A program made the position numbers and the translations under genes. Positions 36,862 through 48,000 of a DNA stretch of 64,000 nt are shown one piece after another. The notes beneath the pieces were generated by a model, which saw only the letters and a program-made list of their open reading frames with translations, was not told the DNA's origin and ran no database searches. Source of the stretch: Mycolicibacterium arenosum (GTDB lineage Bacteria > Actinomycetota > Actinomycetes > Mycobacteriales > Mycobacteriaceae). The stretch lies in contig NZ_JANDBD010000006.1 in NCBI RefSeq assembly GCF_024320865.1, positions 342,160 to 406,159 of the forward strand. The letters are read 5' to 3'. Numbering within the stretch: the stretch's first letter is position 1; each line of letters begins with the position of its first letter.

Positions 36862-37134
36862 ATGTCTATCGAGACGTGCGAGCGGGCAGCCGTGCCGGCG
36901 GTGCCATGCCACGTCGGTGATGCGGACCTGTGGTTCGCTGAGAGCCCAACGGATCTGGAACAGGCGAAGGCGCTCTGCGCCGAGTGCCCCATCCGCCGGG
37001 AGTGCCTGACCATGGCACTCGAGCGCGAAGAGCCGTGGGGGGTCTGGGGCGGCGAGATCTTCGAGCGTGGTGCCATCGTGGCGCGCAAGCGGCCGCGTGG
37101 CCGCCCGCGCAAGGACGCCCAGCGGGCGGCGTGA
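36862..37134 (+). CDS. whiB7: WhiB7, antibiotic-resistance regulator
   Basis: 90 aa. Fe-S ligands Cys16, Cys39, Cys42 and Cys48; the WhiB7-type turn EPWGVWGGE; and a C-terminal AT-hook RGRPRK that binds AT-rich promoter DNA. It activates intrinsic resistance genes (erm, tap, eis in other species) with sigma-A and autoactivates. ATG at 36862 with GGAGA upstream. The leader with uORF and attenuator spans 36477-36861. No resistance gene is adjacent except the ABC1 gene, whose homologue has been linked to macrolide tolerance. Confidence 0.97.
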   Translation: MSIETCERAAVPAVPCHVGDADLWFAESPTDLEQAKALCAECPIRRECLTMALEREEPWGVWGGEIFERGAIVARKRPRGRPRKDAQRAA

Positions 37135-37144
37135 ACGAGGGGAC

Positions 37145-37175
37145 GGCCGCCTAGCGCGTCGGACGCTAGGCGGCC
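37145..37175. terminator. Bidirectional hairpin between whiB7 and ABC1 gene
   Basis: Twelve-bp perfect stem, 37145-37156 (GGCCGCCTAGCG) with 37164-37175, 7-nt loop. The stop codon of the minus-strand gene (37168-37166) lies inside the right arm. No T-run on either side. Confidence 0.65.
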
Positions 37176-38500
37176 TCGTCGGCGAAGCCCGGAATCAGTT
37201 CCGTGGCAAGCGCTTTGGTGGGGATGTGCGCATCGAGCTGGCACGAGATGGCCACGTTCGACGCGATGACGCGCATCGGGATCGCGAGCTTGGCGGGGAT
37301 GTCCATCTGTCGGGCGGCCTTGATCTGGTCCACCGAGAGATCCATGTTGCGTGCGGCCATCTTCTGCAGCCACCTGCGGGTGTAGTGGAACACCTCGACC
37401 TCCAGCGGCTCGACGTACTGCCGGAGCATGTCGTCGATCTCGCTGGTCGACACCTTCTCGCCCTTCTGAATGAAGCCCACGCGCTCCATCGCGGGAAGCA
37501 GGCGGTCGTAGTCCTTCTCAAGTGCGTAGCGCACCACCAGGCCGAGCTCGATCGGGATGCCCCCCGGCATCGGAGCGACGGCGCCGAAGTCGATGACGCC
37601 CATCTTGTCGTCGGGCAGCAGCATGAAGTTCCCCGGATGCGCGTCGCCGTGCATCATCTCGAGCCGGCGTGGTGCGTCGTAGGTGAGCTCGAACAGGCGC
37701 GAGCCCATCAGATCGCGTTGCTCGACGGTGCCCTCGCGGATGATCTTCGCCAGCGGGATGCCCTCCATCCACTCGGCGATCACGACCTTGGGCGCGCTGG
37801 CCACGATGGCGGGCACCACGAAGTGCGGATGGTCCTGGTAGGCCTTGGCGAACGCCCGCTGGTTCTCGGCCTCGAGCCGGTAGTCGAGCTCCATCTCGGT
37901 GCGCTCGATGAGTTCGTCGACCACGCCCTGGACGTCGGCGCCCGGGGAGAGCTGGCGGAAGATCGACACCATGCGCTTCATGGTCTTCAGGTCGGCGCGC
38001 AGGGCCTCGTCGGCACCGGGGTACTGGATCTTGACGGCGACGTCGCGGCCGTCGGCCCACACGCCCTTGTGCACCTGGCCGATGCTGGCCGACGCGACGG
38101 GCGTGTCGTCGAACGAGCTGAAGCGATCCCGCCACTTGGTGCCGAGTTGGGCGTCGAGCACCCGGTGCACCTTCGCCGCCGGAAGCGGCGGCGCGTCCTT
38201 CTGGAGTTTGGTGAGCGCCTCGCGGTAGGGCTCGCCGAACTGTTCGGGAACGGCGGCCTCCATCACCGAGAGCGCCTGCCCGACCTTCATCGCGCCGCCC
38301 TTGAGTTCACCGAGCACGGTGAACAGCTGGTTGGCGGCCTTCTCCATCAACTCCGCGTTGACGTCGTCTTTCGACTTGCCGGTCAACCGTTTTCCGAAGC
38401 CGAGTGCAGCGCGGCCCGCGATGCCCACCGGCAAACTCGCCAGCTTCGCATTACGAGCCGCACCTCCGCGCCTGATGTCTGCCACCCGTCCATTGTCCAC
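37166..38500 (-). CDS. ABC1/UbiB-family atypical kinase (Rv3197 homologue)
   Basis: 444 aa. The family's KxGQ motif appears as GGAMKVGQALSV. The A-rich loop replacing the kinase P-loop is ASASIGQVHKG, the lysine VAVKIQYPG, the catalytic loop HGDAHPGNF and the metal motif VIDFGA. Start is GTG at 38500; another GTG at 38485 (VADIRRGG) is possible. ABC1 proteins support quinone synthesis or lipid homeostasis; the M. tuberculosis copy was reported to affect macrolide tolerance. It is convergent with whiB7, not in its operon. Confidence 0.9.
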   Translation of the reverse strand: MDNGRVADIRRGGAARNAKLASLPVGIAGRAALGFGKRLTGKSKDDVNAELMEKAANQLFTVLGELKGGAMKVGQALSVMEAAVPEQFGEPYREALTKLQKDAPPLPAAKVHRVLDAQLGTKWRDRFSSFDDTPVASASIGQVHKGVWADGRDVAVKIQYPGADEALRADLKTMKRMVSIFRQLSPGADVQGVVDELIERTEMELDYRLEAENQRAFAKAYQDHPHFVVPAIVASAPKVVIAEWMEGIPLAKIIREGTVEQRDLMGSRLFELTYDAPRRLEMMHGDAHPGNFMLLPDDKMGVIDFGAVAPMPGGIPIELGLVVRYALEKDYDRLLPAMERVGFIQKGEKVSTSEIDDMLRQYVEPLEVEVFHYTRRWLQKMAARNMDLSVDQIKAARQMDIPAKLAIPMRVIASNVAISCQLDAHIPTKALATELIPGFADEAA

Positions 38501-38548
38501 GACCTACCTGTGTGCTCCCGCGTGACGTGCCCGACACCGGACGATCGC

Positions 38549-39388
38549 TCAGCGCAGACACTCGCAGCCGGGGTGGTGCGACCAGGTCCGCGCGGTGGTC
38601 GTCCCCGTCTCGACGTCGAACTCCAGCGTCGTGTTGAGCGTCGGCGGGGGGCGGCCTGCGATCCCGCCGTCGTCGATGGCGGTGATGACGCGGTGAACCT
38701 GGTTCAGCGCGAGTGCGGCGGTGGCCAGCACGGTGGCGCGGTCGGCGCTGCCCACGGCACCCCGCAGTTGGGCCGCGACGGCGGGCCAGTCGGCGTCGCG
38801 GTCACAGCGGTGCAGGTCCGCGCACCGCAGACAGCTGGTGACGCCGGGGACGACAAGCGGGCCGATGAGGCCGGCGCCGTCGCGCACCCGCACCGGCAGG
38901 TGGGGCACCTTGGCGCCGTGCAGTTCGTGCACGACGTGCGGGTCCGCGACGAGGTAATCCGACAGCAGGACCAGGTCGGTCGTCGCGGCCGTCACCGACG
39001 CGTGCCCGAGATTGCTGTTGCGCACTCGTGCGCCCGAGCACCGCAGCGAGGTCGCCAACAGGTCCGACAGCGGCCCGCGTCCGTGAATGCGGATCGACGC
39101 GGAGCGGGTCCGCGGCCGGACGGCCGTAGCCAGGCCCGCGGTCTCCAGGGATTCGACGAGTTCGGTGACGGCGTCGAGGTCGGTGACGCCGCGGTTCCCG
39201 GCGAGCGCCTGTAGTTCCGGCAGTGTCAGTCCGCTCTGCAGGGTGCGGAGCAGATCGGCCAGCGCGGGTGCGCTGAGACCGTCGGGCACGCGAATCAGCT
39301 TGGCGCGCTGCGGGTCCCAGCCCACTTGGACGACCCCGTCGGGACGGACGAGTACCGGAAGGTCGGGGTTGAGCGTGTGGCGCAACAC
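38549..39388 (-). CDS. E1-like TOMM cyclodehydratase/leader-binding homologue (Rv3196)
   Basis: 279 aa, GTG start at 39388. Resembles the ocin-ThiF-like partner of YcaO cyclodehydratases: an N-terminal winged-helix-like leader-binding part (about 1-90, LSAPALADLLRTL, LPELQALAG), then an E1-type Rossmann region (IRIHGRGPLSDLLATSL). A four-Cys zinc site is formed by CLRC near residue 190 and CEC at the very C-terminus. The nucleotide loop is eroded and no YcaO or precursor peptide gene lies nearby, so it is an orphan whose role is unknown. Confidence 0.8.
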   Translation of the reverse strand: MLRHTLNPDLPVLVRPDGVVQVGWDPQRAKLIRVPDGLSAPALADLLRTLQSGLTLPELQALAGNRGVTDLDAVTELVESLETAGLATAVRPRTRSASIRIHGRGPLSDLLATSLRCSGARVRNSNLGHASVTAATTDLVLLSDYLVADPHVVHELHGAKVPHLPVRVRDGAGLIGPLVVPGVTSCLRCADLHRCDRDADWPAVAAQLRGAVGSADRATVLATAALALNQVHRVITAIDDGGIAGRPPPTLNTTLEFDVETGTTTARTWSHHPGCECLR

Positions 39389-39423
39389 GTGTCGACTGTG
39401 CCACGCCGGGGGCCACCGGCGAA

Positions 39424-40815
39424 TCAGTTATCCACAGGCCCCGGCGTGCCCCGGTCGGTGTCGTCGGCACCGTCGTCCTTCGTCCGGAGGTCGTTCTCCA
39501 TCTCGGCCAGCGCCTCGTCGATCCCGCTGGTGTCGCCGCCGACGATGCGGTCGATGAAACCGGCCGGCTCGTCGAGGTCGGCGGCCGACGGCAGCAGGTC
39601 GGGGTGCTGCCAGACCGCGTCGCGCGCGTCGGATCCGACGGCCTCGGTGAGGCGCACCCACAGATCGGCCGCCTCGCGCAGCTTGCGCGGCCGCAGTTCC
39701 AGGCCGACGAGGGTCGCGAACGTCTGCTCCGCGGGCCCGCCCGTGGCCCGGCGTCTGCGCAGCATCTCGCTGAGTGCCGCGGCACCGGGGATCCGATCGC
39801 CGAGCGCGTCGTTGACGACGGTCTGCACCCAGCCGTCGATGAGGGCGAGCAGGGTCTCCAGCCGCTCGAGGGCGGCCTCCTGCTCGGGAGTGGCCTTGGG
39901 TTCGAACATGCCCTGGCTGAGCATCTGTTCCATCTGCGACGGGTCGGCCAGCGCCGCCGGGTTGAAGCCGGCCGCGAGCTCCTCGATGCCGCTCATGTCG
40001 ATCTTCATGCCCTTGGCGAAGGCCTCGATGGCGCTGAGCAGCTGGCTCGACAGCCACGGCACGCCGCTGAACAGGCGGTGGTGGGCCGCCTCGCGCGCCG
40101 CGAGGAACGTCAGCAGCTCGCTGCGCGGGTGCTCGAGTCCCTCGCCGAGCGCCTCGATGGCGTCGGGCATCAGCGCCGCGGTGCCCTTGGGTCCGAGCGG
40201 AAGGCCGATGTCGGTCGACGTCAGCACCTCCTTCGACAGCTTGCCCAGCGCCTGGCCGAGCTGCGAGCCGAACGCCATGCCGCCCATCTGCGACATCATC
40301 GCGAGCAGCGGGCCGGCCATTCCCTTGGCCTCCTCGGGCAGCGCGGAGACCCACACGTTAGAGATCTGCTCGGCGACGGGGTCGCACAGCCGCTTCCAGG
40401 TGTTGAGGGTGTTGTCGACCCACTCGCCGGGTGTCCACGCCACCGTCCTGGTGGTGCCCGCGGGCAGCGGCGTCACGCCGTCGAGCCACGTCTCGGCGAG
40501 CCGGACCGCGTCGGCGACGGCGCCGCTGGTCTTCTCGGGGACGGGGTTGACGAAGCCGATCGAGCTGGAGGCCAGCTGACGCGCCAGGTCGTAGTTCACC
40601 GGGCCGGAGTGCTGACCGCCCATCACGTTCCCCGCGCCGCTGAACATCTCGCCGAGCTTGGAGAAGATCTGACCGAGATCCCCCATGTCGAACTGTCCGC
40701 CACCGAAGCCGAACGGGTCGGCGCCCGAGCCGGATTCGGGGTCCTTCTTGCGCTTGTCTGGGTCGGGGTCGTCTCCGGAGTCGCCAGCGGAGAACCCGAA
40801 GGGCAGGTCAGCCAT
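39424..40815 (-). CDS. DUF2342 zinc-dependent metalloprotease-like protein (Rv3195)
   Basis: 463 aa. A Gly/Asp/Pro-rich N-terminus (about 1-45) is followed by the conserved family core. The zinc-site-like element is LAAREAAHHRLFSGVPWL. Repeated helices (GTAALMPDAIEALGEGLEHPRSEL) and the C-terminal acidic tail DDGADDTDRG complete it. ATG at 40815. No signal peptide. Actinobacterial family assigned by fold to zincins; proteolysis is not established. Divergent from the Lon-like gene, with a dispersed repeat copy in between. Confidence 0.82.
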   Translation of the reverse strand: MADLPFGFSAGDSGDDPDPDKRKKDPESGSGADPFGFGGGQFDMGDLGQIFSKLGEMFSGAGNVMGGQHSGPVNYDLARQLASSSIGFVNPVPEKTSGAVADAVRLAETWLDGVTPLPAGTTRTVAWTPGEWVDNTLNTWKRLCDPVAEQISNVWVSALPEEAKGMAGPLLAMMSQMGGMAFGSQLGQALGKLSKEVLTSTDIGLPLGPKGTAALMPDAIEALGEGLEHPRSELLTFLAAREAAHHRLFSGVPWLSSQLLSAIEAFAKGMKIDMSGIEELAAGFNPAALADPSQMEQMLSQGMFEPKATPEQEAALERLETLLALIDGWVQTVVNDALGDRIPGAAALSEMLRRRRATGGPAEQTFATLVGLELRPRKLREAADLWVRLTEAVGSDARDAVWQHPDLLPSAADLDEPAGFIDRIVGGDTSGIDEALAEMENDLRTKDDGADDTDRGTPGPVDN

Positions 40816-40879
40816 GCTTCAACGGTACGCACCGGGTGCCGGGGATGCGGCACGACGGGTCACGCTGAGAGTGAATTCC

Positions 40880-40906
40880 GGCGGGCAGGAGCGGAGCGAC
40901 CGGGGG
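40880..40906. repeat. Single copy of the dispersed 34-bp repeat (first 27 bp)
   Basis: Identical over 27 bp to the units at 20242-20343, then diverges (GATGTCACC instead of TTGTGTC). It lies between divergent genes DUF2342 (start 40815) and the Lon-like protease (start 40938). Confidence 0.9.
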
Positions 40907-40937
40907 ATGTCACCCCAGGACCCCTACCCTGAACGTC

Positions 40938-41963
40938 GTGAACAGGCGGATTCTCACGGTCCTGGTGGCCCTGGTGCCCATTCTGGCGTTCGGGTTGCTG
41001 CTGTCGGTGGTGACGGTGCCGTTCGTCTCGCTGGGCCCCGGCCCGACGTACAACACGCTCGGTGAGGTCGAGGGCAAGCAGGTCGTCGACATCGAGGGCA
41101 CCAAGGTGTTCCCGACATCCGGAAACCTGAACATGACCACGGTGGCGCAGAGCGACGGGCTGACACTGGGCCAGGCGCTGGCGCTGTGGATGTCGGGCAG
41201 TGAGCAGCTGGTGCCCCGCGACCTGGTCTATCCGCCCGACAAGTCCAAGGACGAGGTGGACGAGGCGAACAACAACGACTTCAAGACCTCCGAAGACGCG
41301 GCCGAGTACGCCGCGCTGACGTACCTGGGGGGTTACCCGGAGGCGGTCACCGTGGACAGCGTCACGGATCCCGGCCCGTCGAAGGGCAAGCTCGAGAGCG
41401 GGGACGCCATCGACATGGTGAACAACACGCCCGTCGCCAACCTCGACGAGTTCACCGCGATCCTGAAGAACACCGAACCGGGGGACCAACTGGTCGTCGA
41501 CTACCGGCGCAAGGGCGGCGACATCGGCACCGAGACGATCACGCTGGGGGACAACCCCGACCGCGACTACGGGTACCTCGGCATCAGCGTGGTCGACGCA
41601 CCGTGGGCGCCGTTCACCATCGAGTTCAACCTCGCCAACATCGGCGGCCCGTCGGCGGGATTGATGTTCAGCCTCGCCGTCGTCGACAAGCTGACCACCG
41701 GCGATCTGAACGGCGGCAAGTTCATCGCGGGCACCGGGACCATCGACCTCGAAGGCAAGGTGGGACCCATCGGCGGGATCACGCACAAGATGGAAGCCGC
41801 CGTGGACGAGGGCGCGACGGCGTTCCTGGTGCCCGCCGAGAACTGCGCGGAAGCCCTCACCGCGCACGACGACGACCTCACGTTGATCAAGGTCGGCACC
41901 CTCACCGAAGCGGTCGACGGGCTCAAGACGTATTCCGCCGGTGGCGAACCTCCTCGTTGCTGA
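40938..41963 (+). CDS. PDZ/Lon-like membrane serine protease (Rv3194c, YlbL-type)
   Basis: 341 aa. N-terminal membrane anchor (ILTVLVALVPILAFGLLLSV, about 4-24), a PDZ domain (about 130-215, SVTDPGPSKGKLESGDAIDMVNN region), then a Lon S16 domain. The catalytic dyad is Ser239 (GGPSAGLMF) and Lys284 (GITHKMEAA), 45 residues apart as in Lon. No ATPase domain, so it degrades unaided or only cleaves membrane or exported substrates. GTG start at 40938. Followed by UPF0182 on the same strand after 68 bp. Confidence 0.9.
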   Translation: MNRRILTVLVALVPILAFGLLLSVVTVPFVSLGPGPTYNTLGEVEGKQVVDIEGTKVFPTSGNLNMTTVAQSDGLTLGQALALWMSGSEQLVPRDLVYPPDKSKDEVDEANNNDFKTSEDAAEYAALTYLGGYPEAVTVDSVTDPGPSKGKLESGDAIDMVNNTPVANLDEFTAILKNTEPGDQLVVDYRRKGGDIGTETITLGDNPDRDYGYLGISVVDAPWAPFTIEFNLANIGGPSAGLMFSLAVVDKLTTGDLNGGKFIAGTGTIDLEGKVGPIGGITHKMEAAVDEGATAFLVPAENCAEALTAHDDDLTLIKVGTLTEAVDGLKTYSAGGEPPRC

Positions 41964-42031
41964 GGAGCCCCTTGGCGCCGGTTAAGTACAGTTGTGGCAA
42001 TTCACGGACACCCTGGAACTGGAGTTGACGA

Positions 42032-45000
42032 GTGGGTATGCGCCCCGCGGCGAGGATGCCGAAGCTGACGAGACGTAGTCGGTTCCTGATCGGGATCGCG
42101 CTCGTCGCGGTCGTGCTCCTACTGGTCGGTCCGAAGCTGATCGACACGTACGTGAACTGGCTGTGGTTCGGCGAACTCGGCTACCGGTCGGTGTTCACGA
42201 CGCAACTCGTCACGCGGCTGGTCATCTTCCTGGCGGTGGGCCTGGTCGTGGGGGCCGTGGTGTTCGCGGCGATCGCGCTCGCGTACCGGTCGCGTCCGGT
42301 CTTCGTGCCGACCGCCGGCCCCAACGATCCGGTGGCGCGCTACCGCACCGCGGTGATGGCCCGGCTGCGGCTGATCGGCATCAGCGTTCCGGTCGCCATC
42401 GGCTTCCTGGCCGGCCTGGTCGCGCAGACCTACTGGGTGCGCGTGCAGTTGTTCATCCACGGCGGCGACTTCGGCGTCACCGATCCGCAGTTCGGTCTGG
42501 ACCTCGGCTTCTACGCATTCGACCTGCCGTTCTACCGACTGGTGCTGAGCTACCTGTTCGTCGCGACGTTCCTGGCGTTCATCGCGAACCTGCTGGGCCA
42601 CTACCTGTTCGGTGGGATCCGGCTGGCCGGCCGGTCCGGGGCGCTGAGCAAGGCCGCCCGCATCCAGCTGGTGACGCTCGGCGGCACGCTGGTGCTGCTG
42701 AAGGCGGCGGCGTACTGGCTCGACCGGTACGAGCTGCTGAGCCACACCCGCAGTGGCAAGCCGTTCACCGGTGCGGGTTACACCGACATCAACGCGGTGC
42801 TGCCGGCCAAGCTCATCCTGCTCGCCATCGCGGTGATCTGCGCGGCCGCGGTGTTCTCGGCGATCGTGCTGCGGGACTTGCGGATTCCGGCGATCGGCGT
42901 CGTCCTGCTGCTGCTGTCATCGCTGATCATCGGCGCGGGCTGGCCGCTCATCGTCGAGCAGATCAGTGTCCGCCCGAACGCGGCGCAGAAGGAGAGCGAG
43001 TACATCAGTCGAAGTATCACGGCGACACGGCAGGCCTACGGGCTGACCGACGACGTGGTGACGTACCGCGACTACAACGGCAACGCGCAGGCCACCGCGC
43101 AGCAGGTGGCCCTGGACCGCGCGACGACGTCGAACATCCGGTTGCTCGATCCGACGATCGTCGCGCCCGCTTTCACGCAGTTCCAGCAGGGTAAGAACTT
43201 CTACTACTTCCCCGACCAGCTGGCGATCGATCGCTACAAGGGGCCGGACGGCAACCTGCGCGACTACGTCGTCGCGGCGCGGGAGCTCAACCCGGACCGG
43301 TTGATCGACAACCAGCAGGACTGGATCAACCGGCACACGGTCTACACGCACGGCAACGGGTTCATCGCGTCGCCCGCCAACACCGTCCGCGGTGTCGCCA
43401 ACGACCCGAATCAGAACGGCGGCTACCCCGAGTTCCTCGCCAGCGTGGTGGGTGCCAACGGCAGCGTCGTGTCGCCGGGCCCGGCGCCGCTCGACCAGCC
43501 CCGCATCTACTTCGGGCCGGTCATCGCGAACACCGCGGCCGATTACGCGATCGTCGGCAAGAACGGCAACGACCGCGAGTACGACTACGAAACCAACACC
43601 GAGACGATCAACTACACCTACGGCGGTACCGGTGGCGTGCCCGTCGGGAGTTGGTTCACCCGGAGCCTTTTCGCCATCAAGTTCGCCGAGCGCAACTTCC
43701 TGTTCTCCGACGTCATCGGCAACAACAGCAAGATCCTGTTCAACCGCGATCCGGTGAAGCGCGTCGAGGCGGCTGCGCCGTGGCTGACCACCGACACCAA
43801 CGTCTACCCGGCGATCGTCAACAAGCGGATGGTGTGGATCGTCGACGGCTACACCACGCTCGACAACTACCCGTACTCGGAGTTGACGACGCTCTCGACG
43901 GCGACGGCGGACTCGAACGAGGTCGCGCTCAACCGGCTCGCACCGGACAAGCAGGTGTCCTACATCCGCAACTCGGTGAAGGCCACGGTTGACGCCTACG
44001 ACGGCACGGTCACGCTGTACGCGCAGGACGAGAGCGACCCGGTGCTCAAGGCGTGGATGTCGGTGTTCCCCGGCACCGTGAAGCCCAAGAGCGACATCAC
44101 CCCGGAACTGCAGGAGCACCTGCGCTACCCGGAGGACATGTTCAAGGTGCAGCGCGCGCTGCTGGCCAAGTACCACATCTCGCCGGACGACCCGGTGGTG
44201 TTCTTCTCGGCTCAGGACTTCTGGGACGTACCGCTGGATCCGAACCCGACGGCCAGCAGTTTCCAGCCGCCGTACTACATCGTCGCGAAGGACATCGCGC
44301 GGAACGACGGCTCCCCGTCGTTCCAGTTGACCAGTGCGATGAACCGGTTCCGAAGAGACTTCCTCGCCTCCTACATCACGGCGAGTTCCGATCCCGCGAC
44401 GTACGGCAAGATCACCGTGCTGACCATCCCCGGTCAGGTCAACGGACCGAAGCTCGCGAACAACGCGATCACGACGGATACGGCGGTGTCGACCTATCTG
44501 GGTCAGATCGGCCGGGACAATCAGAACCGCATCCGGTTCGGCAACCTGCTGACGCTGCCGGTCGCCAACGGCGGTCTGCTCTACGTCGAACCGGTGTACG
44601 CCTCGCCGGGTAGCAGCGACGCCGCGTCGTCGTACCCTCGTCTCATCCGAGTGGCGATGATGTACAACGACAAGATCGCGTTCGAGCCGACGGTCAGCGA
44701 GGCGCTGACCAAGCTGTTCGGTCCCGGCGCCGGTGCTACGGCGACGGGCCCGGCACCCACCGCCGGGCAGCAGGGGCAGACCCCGCCACCTGCGGCGAAC
44801 CCGCAGAATCAGCAGGGCCAGACGCCGCCAGCCGCGCCGGAGGGCCGCGCCCCCGAGGTGCCGACCCCCGCCGCGTCGCCGAACGGTGTGCCGGTGCAGC
44901 TCTCACCCGCGAAAGCGGCTGCGCTGCAGGAGGTCAATACGGCGCTGTCCGCCGCGCAGGATGCGCAGCAGAGCGGCAACTTCGCCGAGTACGGCGAAGC

Positions 45001-45049
45001 GCTGCAACGGCTCAACGACGCAATGGGCAAGTACCAGGACACCAACTAA
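42032..45049 (+). CDS. UPF0182 large membrane protein (Rv3193c homologue)
   Basis: 1005 aa. Roughly seven transmembrane segments in the first 320 residues ([58 protein letters not shown] and others). A very long extracytoplasmic part rich in Tyr, Asn and Asp follows, ending in a Pro/Gln/Ala-rich low-complexity stretch (about 895-960) and a short helical tail. GTG start at 42032. Conserved in actinobacteria, function unknown; the large exposed part suggests envelope work. The next gene begins 5 bp after its stop. Confidence 0.88.
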   Translation: MGMRPAARMPKLTRRSRFLIGIALVAVVLLLVGPKLIDTYVNWLWFGELGYRSVFTTQLVTRLVIFLAVGLVVGAVVFAAIALAYRSRPVFVPTAGPNDPVARYRTAVMARLRLIGISVPVAIGFLAGLVAQTYWVRVQLFIHGGDFGVTDPQFGLDLGFYAFDLPFYRLVLSYLFVATFLAFIANLLGHYLFGGIRLAGRSGALSKAARIQLVTLGGTLVLLKAAAYWLDRYELLSHTRSGKPFTGAGYTDINAVLPAKLILLAIAVICAAAVFSAIVLRDLRIPAIGVVLLLLSSLIIGAGWPLIVEQISVRPNAAQKESEYISRSITATRQAYGLTDDVVTYRDYNGNAQATAQQVALDRATTSNIRLLDPTIVAPAFTQFQQGKNFYYFPDQLAIDRYKGPDGNLRDYVVAARELNPDRLIDNQQDWINRHTVYTHGNGFIASPANTVRGVANDPNQNGGYPEFLASVVGANGSVVSPGPAPLDQPRIYFGPVIANTAADYAIVGKNGNDREYDYETNTETINYTYGGTGGVPVGSWFTRSLFAIKFAERNFLFSDVIGNNSKILFNRDPVKRVEAAAPWLTTDTNVYPAIVNKRMVWIVDGYTTLDNYPYSELTTLSTATADSNEVALNRLAPDKQVSYIRNSVKATVDAYDGTVTLYAQDESDPVLKAWMSVFPGTVKPKSDITPELQEHLRYPEDMFKVQRALLAKYHISPDDPVVFFSAQDFWDVPLDPNPTASSFQPPYYIVAKDIARNDGSPSFQLTSAMNRFRRDFLASYITASSDPATYGKITVLTIPGQVNGPKLANNAITTDTAVSTYLGQIGRDNQNRIRFGNLLTLPVANGGLLYVEPVYASPGSSDAASSYPRLIRVAMMYNDKIAFEPTVSEALTKLFGPGAGATATGPAPTAGQQGQTPPPAANPQNQQGQTPPAAPEGRAPEVPTPAASPNGVPVQLSPAKAAALQEVNTALSAAQDAQQSGNFAEYGEALQRLNDAMGKYQDTN

Positions 45050-45054
45050 CCGGC

Positions 45055-48000
45055 GTGCGGTACCGCCTACTGGGCCCTCTGCTCGTCGAGGGTTCCGTCG
45101 ACATCGGGCCGCCTAAACAGCGCGCCGTCCTCGCGGTGCTGCTGCTCGCGCAGGGTGCCGTGGTGTCGGTCGACCGGCTCGTCGACGCGGTGTGGGGTGA
45201 CGACGTCCCCGGTAGCGCGCTGGCGAGCCTGCAGGCCTACATCTCGAATCTGCGCCGCGCGCTGCGGGATTCGGGCATGGCGTCGCCGATCGTGCGCCAG
45301 CTGCCCGGCTACTACCTCGACGTGTCCTCCGACGACGTCGACGCGGCGGTGTTCGCGGCGTCCTGCGCGCGGGCGGCCGACGCCGTGGAGACGGGCGCCT
45401 GGGAGGACGCGCTGACCGAGGCCGAGTCGGCGCTCGCCCTGTGGCGCGGACCGCTGCTCGCCGACTTCGCCGACGAGCCGTGGGTGGCCGCGGAGTCCGC
45501 GCGCGCCGAGGAACTGCGCAGGGAGTGCCGAGACGCTCGCATCACGGCACTGCTCGCGCTGGGGCGGACGGCGCCCGCGCTGTCTGAGGCGGCGACGCTC
45601 GCCGCCGCGGATCCGCTGTCGGAGCGGGGCTGCTGGCTGCACATGCTGACGCTGTACCGGTCCAGTCGGGTCGCCGAAGCACTCGACGTGTACACCCGGC
45701 ACGCAGGAGTGCTCGACGACGAACTCGGCCTGCAGCCGGGCGAGGAACTGCGCGACCTGCAGACCGCGATCCTGAACCAGGCACCCGAACTCGCCGCGTG
45801 GCCGAGGACGCCGGAGTGGACCGGCGCCGTCGAGGTCGCGACACCCGCGGCCGCGCACCAGACGCCCGCCGAGGTCGTGACGGCCCCGCGTTCGGCGCTG
45901 GTTGGACGGGACCGCGAATTGGCAACGGTGACGGAACTTCTCGCCGACGCCGCCGCGGGGATGTCCTGCTGGCTGGTGCTGTCCGGCCCGCCGGGTATCG
46001 GGAAGACCCGGCTCGCCGAGGAGGTGGTCGAGCGCACCTCGGGTGGTGGCGGCACGGTGTGGGTGGCATGCCCCGACGAGCGGGCGACGCCGCCGTGGTG
46101 GCCGATGCGACAGCTGGTGCGCGCCCTCGGTGCCGACGCCGACCGAGTGCTCGAGATCCCCGCGCATGCAGATCCCGACACGGCGAGATTCCAGGTGTAC
46201 GAACGCATTCAGCGGCTTCTCGAGGAGGCCGACGGGGTGCGTACCGTCGTCATCGACGACGTGCAGTGGGCCGACTCGGCGTCCACGAGTGCCCTGGCCT
46301 ACATCGCCGGTGCGTTGCGCGATCATCCGCTCGCGATCGTGCTCACGGTGCGCGACGGCGAGCACACGCCGGAGTTGGGCAGGCTGCTCGGCACCGTGGC
46401 GCGGGGTGCGCGCAACCGGCACATCGAGGTGCCCGCGCTGTCGCCGGGCGACGTCGCCGCCCTCGCGACCGCCGTCGCCGACGACGCGATCACCGCGGCG
46501 GAGGCGGCCACGCTGGCCGTGCGCACCGGCGGCAACCCGTTCTTCGTGTGCGAGTACGCCCGGCTGCCGCGAGATGAGCGGGTGGGCAACGAGATTCCGG
46601 TCGCGGTGAAGTCGGTGCTGGACCGTCGGCTCGCCAGCCTGGATCCCGCGGTGCTCCAGGTGTTGCGGACCGCCGCGGTGATCGGTGACGAGGTGGACGT
46701 TGCGGTGCTGGCGCGGTCGACGCGGCTCGACATCGACACGTTGGCCGACTATCTCGACGAGGCGGCCGACGAGCGCATCGTCGTCACGTCGCACACCGGC
46801 GACGGCTATGCGTTCGCGCACGCTCTGCTTCGCGAGCAACTGCTCGCCAGCATGCCGGCGCTGCGCCGACAACGGTTGCACGCCAAGGTCGCCGAGGTGC
46901 TCGCCGACGGGACGGGCCACGATGCGCTCACCCGCAGGGCGCAGCATCTGGTCGCCGCCCAGCCCCTCGTGGAACCCGACGTGGTGGTCGACGCCTGTCG
47001 CCGGGCCGCCGAGGAGGCCACGCAGCGCTGGAGTTCGGACATCGCCGCGCAGTGGTGGCAGGCGGCACTCGACGCCTACGACCGGCTACCCGCGGCGACG
47101 CGTGATGACGATGATCGCGACGCGCTGGCCGTCGCGATGCTCGCGGCGTACTCCCGCGCGGGGCGGGGCAGGCTGGTGCTCGGCTCCGTGGAGCGCTTTC
47201 TCGTCGAGGCGATGCGGGCGGGCCGGACCACCACGGTGGGGCGGGTGGCGTCGGCGCTGCTGCGGGCCAGCGGCGGGTGGCCCTGGCTGGCACCGGGAGA
47301 CGATCCCGGCGGCCTGCTGATCCACCTCCAGCGGGCGGTCGCGATCGCCGATACCGACGGCGGTGCGGGCGCGCGGGTGCTGGCCGCGCTGGCCGTCGGG
47401 CACTGCTACCACCCCGATCCGTCGCTGGCAGCGCGGTATCTCGACAGGGCGGAGGACCTCGCGGAGGCTGTCGGTGACGAGGAGGTCATCGCCGACGCGC
47501 TGATGGGCAGGCTCATCACGTACTCCGGGGTCGCGACGCGGAGCCGCGAGATCCTCGACTGGCAGACACGGCTGAACGCATTGCAGCACAGCAGGTTCCG
47601 CGAGGACCGCGTGATCGCCCACTCGGTCTGCACGATGGCGGCGATGGACCTGGGCGACGTCGGCGGGGCCGAGGCGCACCTGCGTGCGGGGATCGAGGGC
47701 AGCGAGGAGTTGCAGCTGCCCGTGCTGCGTGCGCAGCTGCGCTGGATGGAGGCGGTGCTCGCGGTGTGGCGTGGTGACTTCGCCGAGGCGCACCGACACC
47801 ACGGCATCGCGGCGCACGTGCACGAGCAGACCGAGTTGTACGGCGCGGGGAGCGGATTGATGGCGGAGGTGTCGCTGCTGCGGGAGACGGGCGGCGAGAT
47901 CGACCCGGCCTGGCGCGAGCTCGCGGCCACCCCCGAAACCGGGGGGCAGGGCATGGTCGATCTGGTCAACGCGGCATTGCTCACGGTGTCGGTCGGCCCG

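Noticed and set aside
40938..45049. Lon-like gene and UPF0182 as a prophage or mobile unit
   Set aside because: Both are conserved core genes at the same place in other mycobacteria; no integrase, transposase or att-like repeats seen in the whole window.
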